This document shows, piece by piece, positions 1 through 9,599 of a stretch of DNA of 64,000 nucleotides. The DNA comes from Lentibacillus halodurans (GTDB taxonomy: Bacteria; Bacillota; Bacilli; Bacillales; Amphibacillaceae), in the NCBI RefSeq assembly GCF_900112045.1, contig NZ_FOJW01000013.1, positions 26,605 through 90,604 on the forward strand. The letters are read 5' to 3'. The notes beneath the pieces were generated by a model that had not been told where the DNA came from, made no database searches, and saw only the letters and a program-made list of their open reading frames with translations. Numbering within the stretch: the first letter of the stretch is position 1; every line of letters begins with the position of its first letter. Both the position numbers and the translations under genes were made by a program.

Positions 1-513
1 CCAGCAATCCCGGTATTGACCTTCATGTAATTCATGTTCGGGGAGAAGCCGCACTTTTTTTAAATCACACTTCAGATAGCACCGAATGGCTCTCTCATTC
101 CTAACCTGTGGATCCATCACCACGCGTTCTGCCTGTTCCTGTTCAATTAAGTAACTTGCCATCGAACAGACAAGCAGCGTTCCAAAGCCCCTATTCCTAT
201 ATTCAGTTTCACCAATGAATTGATCCATTCCATAAATGACTTCAGTTCCATCATAACCATAAATTCCGCGTGTTTCCTCATCCAGCATGTAAAATTGAAT
301 ATAGCCTATATCTACACCACAAAATACGGCAATACATCTGATAACCTTATCATTACGTCCATAAAAATTTTGATTAACCTTTTGTAAATCAAATGGATTG
401 TCCCTTCCCTCATAAAATTCAAGTACTGACGGATCAGACAGCCATTTTGCGAGCAGATGGCTATCGTTTTTCTCGAAGTGCCGGACTTTCAAATGATCTT
501 GTCGCAAAATCAA
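1..513 (-). CDS. AAC(6')-like aminoglycoside N-acetyltransferase (partial)
   Basis: GNAT-fold acetyltransferase running off the left edge; 171 codons are visible and the C-terminus is missing. Segments read WLSDPSVLEFYEGRD near residue 20, VIYGMDQFIGE and the acetyl-CoA loop YRNRGFGTLL in the middle, and LPEHELHEG near the cut. From memory these match the same blocks of the AAC(6') half of the bifunctional AAC(6')-Ie/APH(2'') enzyme, which acetylates 6'-amino groups of aminoglycosides. I start it at TTG (511-513) because GGGGG lies about 8 bases upstream and the ATG in that leader meets a stop after two codons. Seen: the motifs. Inferred: substrate; chromosomal relatives may act on other amines. 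Confidence 0.8.
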   Translation of the reverse strand, partial: MILRQDHLKVRHFEKNDSHLLAKWLSDPSVLEFYEGRDNPFDLQKVNQNFYGRNDKVIRCIAVFCGVDIGYIQFYMLDEETRGIYGYDGTEVIYGMDQFIGETEYRNRGFGTLLVCSMASYLIEQEQAERVVMDPQVRNERAIRCYLKCDLKKVRLLPEHELHEGQYRDCW

Positions 514-821
514 TGATTCATCCCCCTTTATTCATACAAAAATCATTTCGGACGTATTCATCATCCTTGCTGACTTGGAGAAGTGTAAATGCAGTGTAGA
601 ATACCAGTATTAACTCTAATTTCGCTTGTTATGGTATGTATTGTTTAACGTTTAAGCCAACAAGGGATGCGATCAAAAAGCTTTTTTAAAAAAACTGCCC
701 TGCTTGCCTGCTTGCTATTCGATTGCAGGGCGGTTAATTCAACTACATTGGAAGTTTGACGCCCCCAATAAAACGCCAACATTTCATAGAATTGTAATAA
801 AGTTCTCTATACACTCAACAC
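513..821. other. gap with no gene recognised except a terminator
   Basis: About 300 bases between the acetyltransferase start and the end of the ketopantoate reductase-like gene. The only structure I see is the terminator hairpin at 684-735; no small ORF with a ribosome-binding site was found. Confidence 0.5.
684..735 (-). terminator. rho-independent terminator of the panE-like gene
   Basis: On the minus strand AACCGCCCTGC pairs with GCAGGGCAGTT across a loop of about 21 bases and runs into seven T residues. It sits about 90 bases past the stop of the gene ending at 822. Confidence 0.75.
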
Positions 822-1736
822 TCACTCTCGCTCGAAAGGCTTAATCAGCCCCAAAACAGCTCTGATATATGGAACTTCCAAACCCGTATTCTCTGCCAGC
901 CGTACCGCCCCACCCTGCAAATGATCAACCTCAAGACGTAATCCTTTTCTCCGATCCTTGTGCATGGATGATGTGGCCTCAGGATCCAGCGCGTGTACAT
1001 TCTGAATAGCCGATTCAACCTCTTGATCAGGAATCTCCGCACCATATGCTGCTGCCAATGATTGCATTTCACGAAGGATCATCTTAGCAATATGGAACGT
1101 TTCTGCATGCTCACGGATCGCTCCAATTGGCAGGTTGGCAGCTGTTGTTACGCCAGACAGCGCAGTGATGAACATATATTTTTTCCAGAGTTCTAATGAA
1201 ATATTGTCACTGTATTTGGAAATGAATCCAGCATCTCGGGAAAACTCCTCCAGTCTTCTGCAAATACCTTGCTGTGAGGACTCCAGTGGGCCAAAAATTA
1301 AATGATGCATATCGCCGGACTGTTCAACATGACCTTTATCGTTCAACGAGGCAAAAATGAATGACAGACCACCGATGACCTTCTCCTTGCCAAGCTCTTC
1401 CTGCAGAACACTGATATGTTCGATACCGTTTAATACCGGCAGTACATAAGCGCCTTTATTCGTTAGGGCCTTTAAATGGGCCAACGTACCGTCTAAATGG
1501 TAACCCTTTACACTCACCAGCACGAGATCTGCAGACTCAATCTCGCTGGGTTCTGTTGCCACCTGGGGATTTTTTATCTCATAATCCCCTTGAGTGCTAT
1601 TTATTTTTAATCCATTCTCTCTAATTTGTGCTGCCCGCTTTTCTCTTACTAAAAATGTCACATCCGATCCCAACTCAATCCAGCGCACCCCAAAGTATAC
1701 ACCTAATGCCCCCGCACCTAATATGACAATACGCAA
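822..1736 (-). CDS. 2-dehydropantoate 2-reductase family protein (ApbA/PanE)
   Basis: NADPH-dependent ketopantoate reductase family, 304 residues. The N-terminal Rossmann motif VILGAGALGVYFG opens the protein; the C-terminal ApbA_C domain holds the ELWKKYMFITALSG helix, with the conserved lysine, followed by NLPIGAIRE. I start it at TTG 1736 rather than the ATG at 1760 because GGGGAG lies 7 bases upstream of the TTG and homologues begin right at the Rossmann strand. It stands alone, with its own terminator downstream, and is not next to panB/panC, so a role in pantothenate synthesis is plausible but not shown; related paralogues reduce other 2-oxo acids. Confidence 0.85.
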   Translation of the reverse strand: MRIVILGAGALGVYFGVRWIELGSDVTFLVREKRAAQIRENGLKINSTQGDYEIKNPQVATEPSEIESADLVLVSVKGYHLDGTLAHLKALTNKGAYVLPVLNGIEHISVLQEELGKEKVIGGLSFIFASLNDKGHVEQSGDMHHLIFGPLESSQQGICRRLEEFSRDAGFISKYSDNISLELWKKYMFITALSGVTTAANLPIGAIREHAETFHIAKMILREMQSLAAAYGAEIPDQEVESAIQNVHALDPEATSSMHKDRRKGLRLEVDHLQGGAVRLAENTGLEVPYIRAVLGLIKPFERE

Positions 1737-1876
1737 AAAATCACTCCCCACAGTTATCATTTTATAATTTTAAGAATACTCTTTATGGTTTAGTTTGTCT
1801 ATCGTGATGATTAAGCATGATAGCCTGTCAATCTTAAACCTGAATTGAAATCCGAATTTTAAATTAACCAAATTTA

Positions 1877-1904
1877 TTGACAAAAGTGACATTTTTGCTA
1901 TGCT
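1877..1904 (+). promoter_or_regulatory. sigma-A type promoter of the serine operon
   Basis: TTGACA at 1877-1882 and TATGCT at 1899-1904 are separated by 16 bases. Predicted transcription start is near 1911, leaving a short leader before the start codon at 1948 with no room for a riboswitch or T-box. Confidence 0.7.
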
Positions 1905-1947
1905 AATTAAATCAAATGAACGTTTTTCATCAGGAAAGGAGAATAGC

Positions 1948-3102
1948 ATGCTGCCTGATCACCAATTTCTTCGCATTCCCGGTCCGAGCCCGATCCCTCC
2001 AAGTGTCCAGCGAGCCATGAATCAGCCGATGATCGGTCATCGTGATCAAGAAACAAAACACTTATTACATAGCATTCAACCAGCTTTAAAGCCTATTTTC
2101 GGAACAAAGCAGAACGTGCTGATTATGTCCGGAAGCGGTACTGCCAGTTTGGAGTCCGCGGTAGTCAATGCAGTCCATCCTGGTGATAAAGTGCTCGTTA
2201 TTGTGACAGGTGCCTTTGGGGATCGCTTTGTTCAAATTTGCGCAGAATATCAGATCGCTATTAATCGCCATGATGTTGAATGGGGAGAAGCCGTGGAACC
2301 GGGAGCAATAAAAGATTATCTTAAAAATCACCCTGGCATTAAGGCTGTGTTCGCTACCTTTTGTGAGACTTCTACCGGGGTCTTGAATCCTATTCAGGAG
2401 TTGGGACAGATTATCCGGCAACATTCCGATGCGTTATTCATCGTTGACGGTGTCTCCTGTGTCGGTGGTGTGGAAGTGAAAATGGATGCGTGGGCTATCG
2501 ATATACTAATCAGTGGCTCGCAAAAGGCGCTGATGCTCCCGCCCGGACTCACGTTTGCTGCCGTGAGTGAACGTGCCTGGAAGGTTATCGAAAAGAACGA
2601 CCGGCCTTCTTTCTATCTTGATTTAACTAAATACCGCGATCAGCTGGAAAATGATACAACACCTTTCACACCTGCAGTATCGCTATTGTTTGGCTTGAAG
2701 CAGATGCTTGAGCTTATCGAACAGGAGGGGCTTGAGGAGGCTTTTGCCAGACACCGGCAAATGATGAACATGACCAGATCTGCTTTCCGTTCACTTGGAA
2801 TTCCGCTCTTAACAAGCGATAAGGCCGCTTCTCCCACCACGACAGCCATCAGACCGGACGATTTTGATCCGGATATACTCCGGAACGTGCTCAAAAAAGA
2901 ATTCAACCTAACTGTAGCAGGCGGGCAAAAACATTTGAAAAGCAAAATATTCCGGATCGGCCATATGGGCTACTGCTCACCGGCAGATATCCTGCAAACG
3001 ATTAGTATCATTGAAGTCGCCTTACGAAAAATCGGCAAGCAGGTTGAGCTCGGAAGCGGAACTCGTGCAGCGCAGGAAATCTTGCTTTCAGGAGGTTCTT
3101 AA
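1948..3102 (+). CDS. class V aminotransferase, probable phosphoserine aminotransferase role
   Basis: PLP-dependent fold-type I aminotransferase of the alanine-glyoxylate/serine-pyruvate group, 384 residues. The PLP lysine lies in [13 protein letters not shown]; the substrate-end motif FRIGHMG is near the C-terminus. ATG 1948 is chosen because AGGAAAGGAG lies 7 bases upstream; the in-frame ATG at 1900 has no ribosome-binding site. Its TAA is followed after one base by the serA ATG, and the serA Shine-Dalgarno lies inside this gene, so the two are translated together. No serC-type enzyme is visible nearby. By analogy with class V enzymes that serve as phosphoserine aminotransferase in other prokaryotes, I infer it converts 3-phosphohydroxypyruvate to phosphoserine; a photorespiration-like serine-glyoxylate role is the alternative. 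Confidence 0.85.
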   Translation: MLPDHQFLRIPGPSPIPPSVQRAMNQPMIGHRDQETKHLLHSIQPALKPIFGTKQNVLIMSGSGTASLESAVVNAVHPGDKVLVIVTGAFGDRFVQICAEYQIAINRHDVEWGEAVEPGAIKDYLKNHPGIKAVFATFCETSTGVLNPIQELGQIIRQHSDALFIVDGVSCVGGVEVKMDAWAIDILISGSQKALMLPPGLTFAAVSERAWKVIEKNDRPSFYLDLTKYRDQLENDTTPFTPAVSLLFGLKQMLELIEQEGLEEAFARHRQMMNMTRSAFRSLGIPLLTSDKAASPTTTAIRPDDFDPDILRNVLKKEFNLTVAGGQKHLKSKIFRIGHMGYCSPADILQTISIIEVALRKIGKQVELGSGTRAAQEILLSGGS

Positions 3103-3103
3103 A

Positions 3104-4687
3104 ATGTTTAACATATTAATGGCAGATCCAATCAGCCATGAAGGTCTCGATGTTCTCCAAAAGAGCGAATTCGTAACAGTCGTAGGAGATACCGGTTTAA
3201 TACCGGAAGAATTAAAAAACCGGATATCGGAATTCGACGCATTGCTGGTACGGAGCCAGACCAAAGTAACACGGGAGATTATTGAGAAAGCGATCAATCT
3301 GAAAATTATTGGCCGTGCCGGTGTTGGTGTCGATAATATTGATCTTGACGCTGCTACGGAATATGGCATCATTGTCGTTAATGCACCCAACGGCAATACC
3401 AATTCAGCGGCAGAACATACGATGGCGATGATTATGGCGCTTTCCCGGAAAATTCCCCAGGCTCATTTTGCCTTAAAAAATCACAGGTGGGAGCGCTCTA
3501 AGTATGTTGGCGTTGAATTAAAAAATAAAACACTCGGCATTATAGGACTGGGACGCATCGGTACTGAAGTTGCCTACAGAGCCAAAGGACAGCGAATGAA
3601 TGTCATGGCATACGATCCATTTTTAACCGAGGAAAAAGCAGAAAAAATGGGTGTTGACTATGGTGGGTTTGAGGATGTTTTAAAACAAGCGGATTACATT
3701 ACCGTCCATACCCCACTCCTGAAAGAAACGCGACACATGATCGGCCCTGAAGCTTTCGAAATGATGAAAAACGACGTGCATATCGTCAATTGTGCCCGCG
3801 GCGGGATCATTGATGAAGCGGCGTTGTATGATGCACTTGTTTCTGGAAAAGCAGCGGGTGCAGCCATCGACGTCTTGGAAGAGGAGCCATTTCAGGACCA
3901 TAGACTGTTAGATTTGCCACAAGTGATTGCCACGCCGCATTTAGGTGCCAGCACCGTTGAAGCACAGGAGAATGTAGCCATCGACGTCTGCCAGGATGTC
4001 CTCAGTCATTTGACAGGTGATCTGGTCAAAAATCCGGTCAACTTGTCGTCCGTGCCGAGTGACATTCTCAGTCAGATCGAACCATACTTCCATTTGGCTG
4101 AAAAACTGGGCCATTTTCTAATCCATTTAACGAAAGATGTCCCGGAAGAAGTGAACATCTATTATTCTGGTAAACTCTCAGACGTGAAAATAGCACCAAT
4201 CACCCGAAATGCTGTAAAAGGACTGCTGCAGCGACACCTCGGAAGCCATGTCAATGACGTTAACGCCCTGTATCTTGCCGAAAAAAAGGACATCACCATT
4301 CATGAAAATCGCACCTCAACAACAAAAGGGTTCACCAACATGATAACGGTTGAAGTAAAAACTAAATCAGGCGTCCGACGTGTTTCCGGTACGCTGTTGA
4401 ATGGACTTGGTGCCCGTATTGTCCGGGTCGATCACTACAGTGTTGATGTGATGCCGGAAGGGCACATCGTTATCATCCACCATCAAGACTTGCCTGGTGT
4501 CATCGGAAAAATGGGGAGCCTTCTGGCCAAGCATGATATTAACATTGCCACCATGCAGGTTGACCGATCTGACATCGGCGGCGATGCCATTATGATCCTG
4601 ACCATTGATAAGTATTTAGAGAAGGATGGTCTGGATGAACTGAAAGAACTGGAGGAAATTACTGACGTGACAGCAGTTGATTTGTAA
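3104..4687 (+). CDS. serA: D-3-phosphoglycerate dehydrogenase
   Basis: First enzyme of serine synthesis: oxidises 3-phosphoglycerate to 3-phosphohydroxypyruvate with NAD. 527 residues, the long type I architecture. The nucleotide-binding domain carries [10 protein letters not shown]; the catalytic Arg is in [10 protein letters not shown] and the catalytic His in ATPHLGAST. After about residue 320 come the intervening (ASB) domain and a C-terminal ACT domain ([15 protein letters not shown]), the usual site for serine feedback control. ATG 3104 follows GGAGG in the end of the upstream aminotransferase gene; a longer reading frame exists upstream but overlaps that gene by 90 bases and has no support. 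Confidence 0.97.
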   Translation: MFNILMADPISHEGLDVLQKSEFVTVVGDTGLIPEELKNRISEFDALLVRSQTKVTREIIEKAINLKIIGRAGVGVDNIDLDAATEYGIIVVNAPNGNTNSAAEHTMAMIMALSRKIPQAHFALKNHRWERSKYVGVELKNKTLGIIGLGRIGTEVAYRAKGQRMNVMAYDPFLTEEKAEKMGVDYGGFEDVLKQADYITVHTPLLKETRHMIGPEAFEMMKNDVHIVNCARGGIIDEAALYDALVSGKAAGAAIDVLEEEPFQDHRLLDLPQVIATPHLGASTVEAQENVAIDVCQDVLSHLTGDLVKNPVNLSSVPSDILSQIEPYFHLAEKLGHFLIHLTKDVPEEVNIYYSGKLSDVKIAPITRNAVKGLLQRHLGSHVNDVNALYLAEKKDITIHENRTSTTKGFTNMITVEVKTKSGVRRVSGTLLNGLGARIVRVDHYSVDVMPEGHIVIIHHQDLPGVIGKMGSLLAKHDINIATMQVDRSDIGGDAIMILTIDKYLEKDGLDELKELEEITDVTAVDL

Positions 4688-4794
4688 AAAAGCTATGAAA
4701 AAAAGGTTAAAAAGTTAGCATGCTATGGAAAAATAACAATACCATAAATCCCAACTGACTAAAAAAGAAGACTAAATGAACGTATTTTTAAATC

Positions 4795-4830
4795 AGAAAC
4801 GCTTGGAAGGCGTATAACCCAAGCGTTTCT
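4795..4830. terminator. hairpin between convergent genes, possible terminator
   Basis: AGAAACGCTTGG and CCAAGCGTTTCT form a perfect 12-bp stem with a 12-base loop. Neither side has a clean T run (the plus side continues TACGATTTAAC), so termination efficiency is uncertain. A copy of CCAAGCGTTTCT also occurs at about 5291. Confidence 0.5.
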
Positions 4831-4868
4831 TACGATTTAACTAGGCACCCTTTCATTGAACAGGATTT

Positions 4869-5261
4869 TTACTCAGAAGGGTCGGGTTTTCTTTCCAATA
4901 TACTCATATAGTTTTTTCTGTAATAAAACAATAAATAACCAAGCGTGAGGACAAGCATTATTGCTAAGGGAAGCAGTGAATGGTCCAGAAACAAATGAAG
5001 TAAGAAAATATTGGTGACAACTGGCGATAATATTGCAACGGCTAAAGGGATATATTGATTGATTAGGAGTAAAATGCCACATATGACTTCCAAGGATTTT
5101 TCTGCTATTAATAGATATTCAAACTCAAATAATACCATTGCATCGGGACTAGTTGCTATAAAGGGGGCAATTCCAAAGATGACAAGATAACCGTTTATAC
5201 CAGCAACCAAAAAAACAATCCCTAAAAATAATCTGCTTATTTGCATAAATGTTTTAGTCAT
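4869..5261 (-). CDS. DoxX-like integral membrane protein
   Basis: Small membrane protein of 130 residues with four predicted hydrophobic helices: residues about 9-27 (LFLGIVFLVAGINGYLVIF), 45-65, 70-90 and 95-113. The glycine-containing first helix and the acidic residues around the second resemble the DoxX family, whose members are mostly uncharacterised. I use the ATG at 5261 (MTKTFMQIS) because GAGGG lies 9 bases upstream; the upstream alternative at 5315 would overlap the preceding gene. It is the last gene of a minus-strand cluster with the DUF4260 protein and the phosphatase remnant. Confidence 0.65.
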   Translation of the reverse strand: MTKTFMQISRLFLGIVFLVAGINGYLVIFGIAPFIATSPDAMVLFEFEYLLIAEKSLEVICGILLLINQYIPLAVAILSPVVTNIFLLHLFLDHSLLPLAIMLVLTLGYLLFYYRKNYMSILERKPDPSE

Positions 5262-5307
5262 CTTCACACGCCCTCTTATATGAACAATTTTCCAAGCGTT
5301 TCTAGCT

Positions 5308-5655
5308 TCACACACGATTTAAATGATTTTCTTTAAAACCGGACGGATACTTAAGACCATAACCAATCATCCTGTCCATACTAATATGGGCAGTCATGAT
5401 CAGTCCTAAAGCCAGCAATATTGAATTCGTCAAGAGAAATCCGAAAAGAACAATGCCAATACTCAAACTATAGGTATGGAATATATTATAAATCCAAGCA
5501 CCTGTTTTATGATTGATCAAATAACCCAGCATTGAGAGATCAGGTGCTAGCAGCAATACGAAAAACCAAACCCAGCTGAATTCAAAAAATACATATAAGC
5601 AAATAGTCAATAATAATACCATGAAGCCTTCGATATGCAACAGCAATTTGTTCAT
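5308..5655 (-). CDS. DUF4260 family membrane protein
   Basis: 115 residues, four hydrophobic segments. The FFVLLLAPDLSMLGYLI and MDRMIGYGLKY stretches are typical of the DUF4260 family; function unknown. Its start (5655) lies just past the stop of the upstream phosphatase (5661-5663), with GGGTGA about 5 bases before it, so translation is probably coupled. An in-frame ATG at 5679 inside the phosphatase gene is possible but less likely. A copper/iron link has not been established for this family; I assign no role. Confidence 0.7.
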   Translation of the reverse strand: MNKLLLHIEGFMVLLLTICLYVFFEFSWVWFFVLLLAPDLSMLGYLINHKTGAWIYNIFHTYSLSIGIVLFGFLLTNSILLALGLIMTAHISMDRMIGYGLKYPSGFKENHLNRV

Positions 5656-5660
5656 ACTTA

Positions 5661-6206
5661 TCACCCATTTCCTCTCCATAAATGTTCTACATGCGTTTCC
5701 TTGTGGTTAAAACTGATAAGATAGACATCTGGGTTGGATAAATTCTTCCATTGCTCAAACCCAAAGTCATTCCGAAAATATTTTAACAGCAAAGCCATCA
5801 AATTTCCGTGCGTAACCATAATCACCTGTTCGTATTCACTCACTATAACATCTTCCACAATGCCGAGTGCACGGTTGATAGCTTCTCTGCTCGACTCTCC
5901 GCCTTCAAAGATCACATCCATATCATCAAACGTTGCTTTCAATTTTTCAAGCCAATCAGGCAAATCTTTGGTACTTAAAATCCTTTCCGACAGACGCTTA
6001 TCTTTCTCAATTATAATCTTTTTCTTCTCACTAAGTGGAATGGCGGATTGAAATGCACGCAGATAGGGGCTTGACACGATATAGTCAGCGTCAATATCCG
6101 AAAAAAATTCAGCTAAATCTTCAGCTTGTCTAAATCCTTTTTCAGTAAGTGATTCCTCTGGGTTTTGCCCTTTGGCTTCACAATGCCTTACAACGTATAG
6201 TTCTTT
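5661..6206 (-). pseudogene. histidine phosphatase family protein with lost start
   Basis: The open frame encodes about 181 residues of a phosphoglycerate-mutase-like phosphatase: LYVVRHCEAKG at the N-terminus (catalytic RH), SSPYLRAFQSA (the second motif), and MVTHGNLMALL (second catalytic His). The active-site motif lies only five codons after an in-frame TAA at 6207-6209, and no ATG, GTG or TTG falls between them; the first usable start, GTG at 6077, lies after the catalytic RH. An RBS-like GGAAGTGGA sits just upstream followed by ATT. One extra A in the run at 6204-6208 would link ATT to the frame. Either a frameshift, a sequencing slip in the A run, or a rare ATT start; only the last two leave a working enzyme. 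Confidence 0.75.
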
Positions 6207-6242
6207 TTAATGCGTCCACTTCCAATGAAAAAATTTTGACAT

Positions 6243-7031
6243 TTATCTATCTATCTGTTCTAATACGTTCAAAAGTTCCTTCAGCCTGGATATTTCATAA
6301 GTCGGCCTGACATCGTTAATATCAGCTGCATGATGATTAATCCAGACAGACGGAATACCAGCTCTCGATGCGCCCAGTATATCCGAATACGGGTTATCGC
6401 CCACCATGATGACTTCATCCTTCTCAACAGAGAGCAATCCAAGCGCATGATCCATAATAGAAGGATTCGGTTTGCCCTTTCCGAAACCGCCTGATATCAC
6501 AATATGGTCAAAATAAGGTTTTAATCCCGGTGTTATGGCAAGTTTTCTCCACTGCAGGTCGGGTGAACCGTTCGTCAGCATAAGCAGCCGATATTTACCT
6601 TTTAATGCATTCAACACGTCAAATGTTTCCTCATAAACAAACTGTTTTTTCCCACGTTCGGTCTTAAATACTTCCGCGAGCTCGAAGGCCAGCTGCGGAT
6701 TATCAACGCCCGATTCCTGCAATGATATTGTCCAGGCTTTTTTCCGATATTTGGGAGCGATTTCTTTCAACCGATTGAAAGACTCCCCTTCATCGTCAAA
6801 TTCGCCCCATAAGCCTTCAAACGGGCTGATGCCAATCATTTCGGTGAAATCATATGTATCATAGGAAGCGAAAAGCTTTTGAGCATTTTTCCGAATCCTT
6901 TGTTCAAGCGCTTCTGGGTCAACATCCGATTTTTGGGAAGCGATCCCGAAAACCTTTTTAAACGCCTGATCAACACTTTTTTCATCCCAAATCAATGTAT
7001 CATCCAAATCAAACATAATCGCTTTCAACAT
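6243..7031 (-). CDS. HAD-superfamily hydrolase
   Basis: 262 residues with all four haloacid dehalogenase motifs: I is FDLDDTLIW (nucleophile Asp near residue 9), II MLTNGSPD, III the Lys in GFGKGKPNP, and IV MVGDNPYSDILGA. A helical cap of about 110 residues sits between motifs I and II, as in subfamily IA (YjjG/YfnB-type nucleotidases and small phosphatases). Substrate cannot be read from sequence; a nucleotide 5'-phosphatase is a reasonable guess. ATG 7031 has AGGTGG about 10 bases upstream. Confidence 0.9.
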   Translation of the reverse strand: MLKAIMFDLDDTLIWDEKSVDQAFKKVFGIASQKSDVDPEALEQRIRKNAQKLFASYDTYDFTEMIGISPFEGLWGEFDDEGESFNRLKEIAPKYRKKAWTISLQESGVDNPQLAFELAEVFKTERGKKQFVYEETFDVLNALKGKYRLLMLTNGSPDLQWRKLAITPGLKPYFDHIVISGGFGKGKPNPSIMDHALGLLSVEKDEVIMVGDNPYSDILGASRAGIPSVWINHHAADINDVRPTYEISRLKELLNVLEQIDR

Positions 7032-7158
7032 TTATGATGTACCACCTTTTAGCCAATAAAATATAATTATCAAAATGAATGATAGATTAATATTATCATT
7101 TTGCTTTTAAACAGTATATACTTATTTCAAACACAACGTTACGCAGGGAGTGAGTTCA

Positions 7159-7935
7159 ATGCCGATTAATTTTCATGATAACAATAACCAGAAAACCTAC
7201 ACTACGAGAACGGCTGACGCTGGCTGGATAAATGCTGTTACAAAATTAATAGATATCGAAAAAATTGACCATGCTGCCGATATTGGATGTGGCGGCGGCA
7301 TTTATTCGAAAGCTCTCGCTGGTATGGGGATTCCAAATATAACTGGATTGGATTTTTCTCAGGCAATGATTGACGGTGCTGAGTCAAATTGCCGATATTA
7401 CACACAAATTAATTTTCGGATTGGGAATGCAATTCAAACAGGCTTACCTGATCATACATTTGACTTTATACTTGAACGTGCACTAATTCATCATCTTACT
7501 GATTTACAGTCATGCTTTGCAGAAGCCAATCGCATTATGAAGGAAGAGGGGACTATTATTATCCAGGACAGAACCCCAGCAGACTGCCTGCTCAAAGGAA
7601 CAAATCATCACATTAGAGGTTATATATTTTCCCTATTTCCTCGTCTGGCGGAACTGGAAATGGCGCGGCGTCATAACAGCAACCAAGTATTTAATGCTTT
7701 AAAAGTATCCGGATTCAAGGATATACAATCATTCAAGATCTGGGAAACCAGAAAAAAATATGCCTCAAAAGAGAAATTGTTCACAGATATCCATTCCAGA
7801 AGTGGCCGGTCCATTTTACACGAATTAAATGATAACGAGTTAGAACAACTTATCCGACATATTGACAAACAGCTTGGCACTGATAATATTATTGAACAAG
7901 ACCGCTGGACAATTTGGAAAGCAACGAAAAAATAA
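7159..7935 (+). CDS. class I SAM-dependent methyltransferase
   Basis: 258 residues. Motif I AADIGCGGGIYSKAL (residues about 37-51) binds the methionine part of SAM, followed by the acidic loop GLDFSQAMI and motif FDFILERALIHHL. This is the Methyltransf_11/UbiE-like group acting on unknown small molecules. ATG 7159 is preferred over the GTG at 7150: GGGAG ends 8 bases before the ATG. It is a single gene transcribed opposite to its neighbours. Confidence 0.88.
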   Translation: MPINFHDNNNQKTYTTRTADAGWINAVTKLIDIEKIDHAADIGCGGGIYSKALAGMGIPNITGLDFSQAMIDGAESNCRYYTQINFRIGNAIQTGLPDHTFDFILERALIHHLTDLQSCFAEANRIMKEEGTIIIQDRTPADCLLKGTNHHIRGYIFSLFPRLAELEMARRHNSNQVFNALKVSGFKDIQSFKIWETRKKYASKEKLFTDIHSRSGRSILHELNDNELEQLIRHIDKQLGTDNIIEQDRWTIWKATKK

Positions 7936-8109
7936 GGAACGATTCCATAATGGAATACCAAAAGCTTGTTTCGTGCAGGCGTTGACGTCCGGACCTTTTC
8001 GAATAAACGTCCGCAGTGACCCGGTTCAGATAAGCTACCTAAAAAATCATGGCGATCTTGTAATTATTTGCCAATAACCTTGTAAAGGGTTAATTTTATC
8101 TGGGGCCCT

Positions 8110-8523
8110 CTAATCGTAAAATGTCATATGTGGTTTAGCCTCTTTATAATATTCGACCCGGTCCTTTAAAGTTCCTGTATGAAACTCAAACTTATGGCCG
8201 TCAGGATCCGTAAAATAGATCGATTGTTTGTCCCGCTTATCTCTTGGGCGGCCTGTTAAAATATTGACACCAAGGCGCTCCAATTTCGTGTACGTATCAT
8301 CAAATTCTGACTCATCGATGGAGAATGCTGTATGCGTATAAGACTCGTGTATTTCATTCCGAGAGATATCTTTTTCCACATTTAATGCCAGCCACAGGCC
8401 ATCCAAATCGAAATAAGCTGTGCTTCTGCCTTTGACCAGCAGTTTGGCCCCAAATACTTCCTGATAGAATTGAATTGATTTTTCCAGTTCTGAAACTGAA
8501 AACAGCAGATGATTGATTTTCAT
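8110..8523 (-). CDS. fosB: metallothiol transferase FosB
   Basis: Fosfomycin-inactivating enzyme that adds bacillithiol (or cysteine) to the epoxide of fosfomycin using a divalent metal. 137 residues, one VOC fold made of two beta-alpha-beta-beta-beta halves. Metal ligands are visible as His in INHLLFSV, His in SYTHTAFS and Glu in [21 protein letters not shown] and KGRSTAYFD are family signatures I recognise from B. subtilis FosB. ATG 8523 has AAGGAG 6 bases upstream. Presence fits a bacillithiol-making Bacillaceae. Confidence 0.95.
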   Translation of the reverse strand: MKINHLLFSVSELEKSIQFYQEVFGAKLLVKGRSTAYFDLDGLWLALNVEKDISRNEIHESYTHTAFSIDESEFDDTYTKLERLGVNILTGRPRDKRDKQSIYFTDPDGHKFEFHTGTLKDRVEYYKEAKPHMTFYD

Positions 8524-8575
8524 CGAAATCTCCTTCCATAAATTCGCACCAATGTCAGCTTTAAATCCTGCCAAA

Positions 8576-8803
8576 CTAGGAATTGATAATGATAGTCAAC
8601 AAGTTAACCATTACAGATGGCAGTCCCTTTTTACTAGGATCGAATGTAGGTCCAAATAAACGACATTTTCCAAGAAAAATTATGACATATTCATGCTGCT
8701 TCTTTGATGTCATGAGAAGAGGTTCCATTGATAAAGGTACAAAAGTTCCAGTATGACTCTCAAAGTAGTCACATTTTGTATTAGTTCGAACGGTATCGTT
8801 CAA
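8576..8803 (-). CDS. doubtful ORF, unrecognised
   Basis: A 75-codon frame beginning at a TTG that overlaps the stop of the membrane-protein gene (TTGA overlap at 8800-8803). No ribosome-binding site of its own, no hydrophobic segment, no recognised motif. It could be a coupled short gene or chance; the overlap is the only argument for it. Confidence 0.2.
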   Translation of the reverse strand: MNDTVRTNTKCDYFESHTGTFVPLSMEPLLMTSKKQHEYVIIFLGKCRLFGPTFDPSKKGLPSVMVNLLTIIINS

Positions 8804-9120
8804 TTAATCAAAACCCAAAACGGCCAAAACAGCCATGACTTAACGAATATCAACAGCAGTGCACCAATGACCAATCCTGACAGCAAAAATCCCATATAAT
8901 GCAACCTATTTTTTATCCGGTTAAACGAATGCGCAATGGCAAGCATAAGGAAAACAAATGTCAATCCGACCGTAAGCTGGCCAATTGAAAATCCGGCCAA
9001 AAAACTGAAAATGTAGTTGCTCAATGCCGCAGCCCAATACATCTGATATCTGCCCATAACAGCAAGTACGACAAATACCAATGTCATCAGCAACAAGGTA
9101 TAAGCTATAAATGTCAGCAT
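8800..9120 (-). CDS. small integral membrane protein, unknown
   Basis: 106 residues with four hydrophobic segments (about residues 2-20, 27-62 as two helices, 75-104 as one or two) and a single basic loop HSFNRIKNRLHY in the middle. GGCGGG lies 6-7 bases before the ATG. I do not recognise the family. The intact frame and ribosome-binding site make it likely to be real. Confidence 0.6.
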   Translation of the reverse strand: MLTFIAYTLLLMTLVFVVLAVMGRYQMYWAAALSNYIFSFLAGFSIGQLTVGLTFVFLMLAIAHSFNRIKNRLHYMGFLLSGLVIGALLLIFVKSWLFWPFWVLIN

Positions 9121-9198
9121 ATTTTCCCGCCTTTTTGGATGAATGATGAAATCGGGATGACAGCAGGTGATAACATTTTGGCATTTTTTATCCCAATT

Positions 9199-9342
9199 CT
9201 AGCGCTTCACGTGATGATATTTTGGCGGTTTACAGTGCTTCCGGTCACTTTGAGTTTTTCTTCCTGCAGCCGCCAAATAACCTAATGCAACAGCAATTGC
9301 TATAAATACAGCAATCCAGGAACCAGTCTTTATTTATTTCAT
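9199..9342 (-). pseudogene. small membrane-anchored ORF with blocked start
   Basis: Frame reading TGSWIAVFIAIAVALGYLAAAG then a basic tail ending KPPKYHHVKR: one transmembrane helix followed by a positive, His-rich cytoplasmic end, about 44 residues. A GGAG-ATG is present at 9340-9342 but codon 3 is TAA, and no other start follows before the helix. Either a recent nonsense mutation or an unusual start; too short for ordinary ORF calling. Confidence 0.4.
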
Positions 9343-9599
9343 CTCCAAAATGAATGAATCTTTAACTGATAACCTTTCATTCCAGTTTGATAAATTAGTG
9401 AATTCTATCAAGTCGTCTCGTTCACTTTTTTCTCTTCATCATCAAAATCAGCTGCTGGTTATCTAAACAGATTCCGGCAGTTCCAACCATTTGGACATCA
9501 TTCCTGCTCCACCTCAGCACTTTGAGCAATAGACTAACCATTATCCAGGCCAGCCAACATGAAAAAGCACAATTCCTCTGGTCACCTGTTTAAAATCCC

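Noticed and set aside
4795..5320. Two copies of CCAAGCGTTTCT as a repeat element
   Set aside because: Only 12 bases are shared before the sequences diverge; too little to call an element beyond the hairpin listed.
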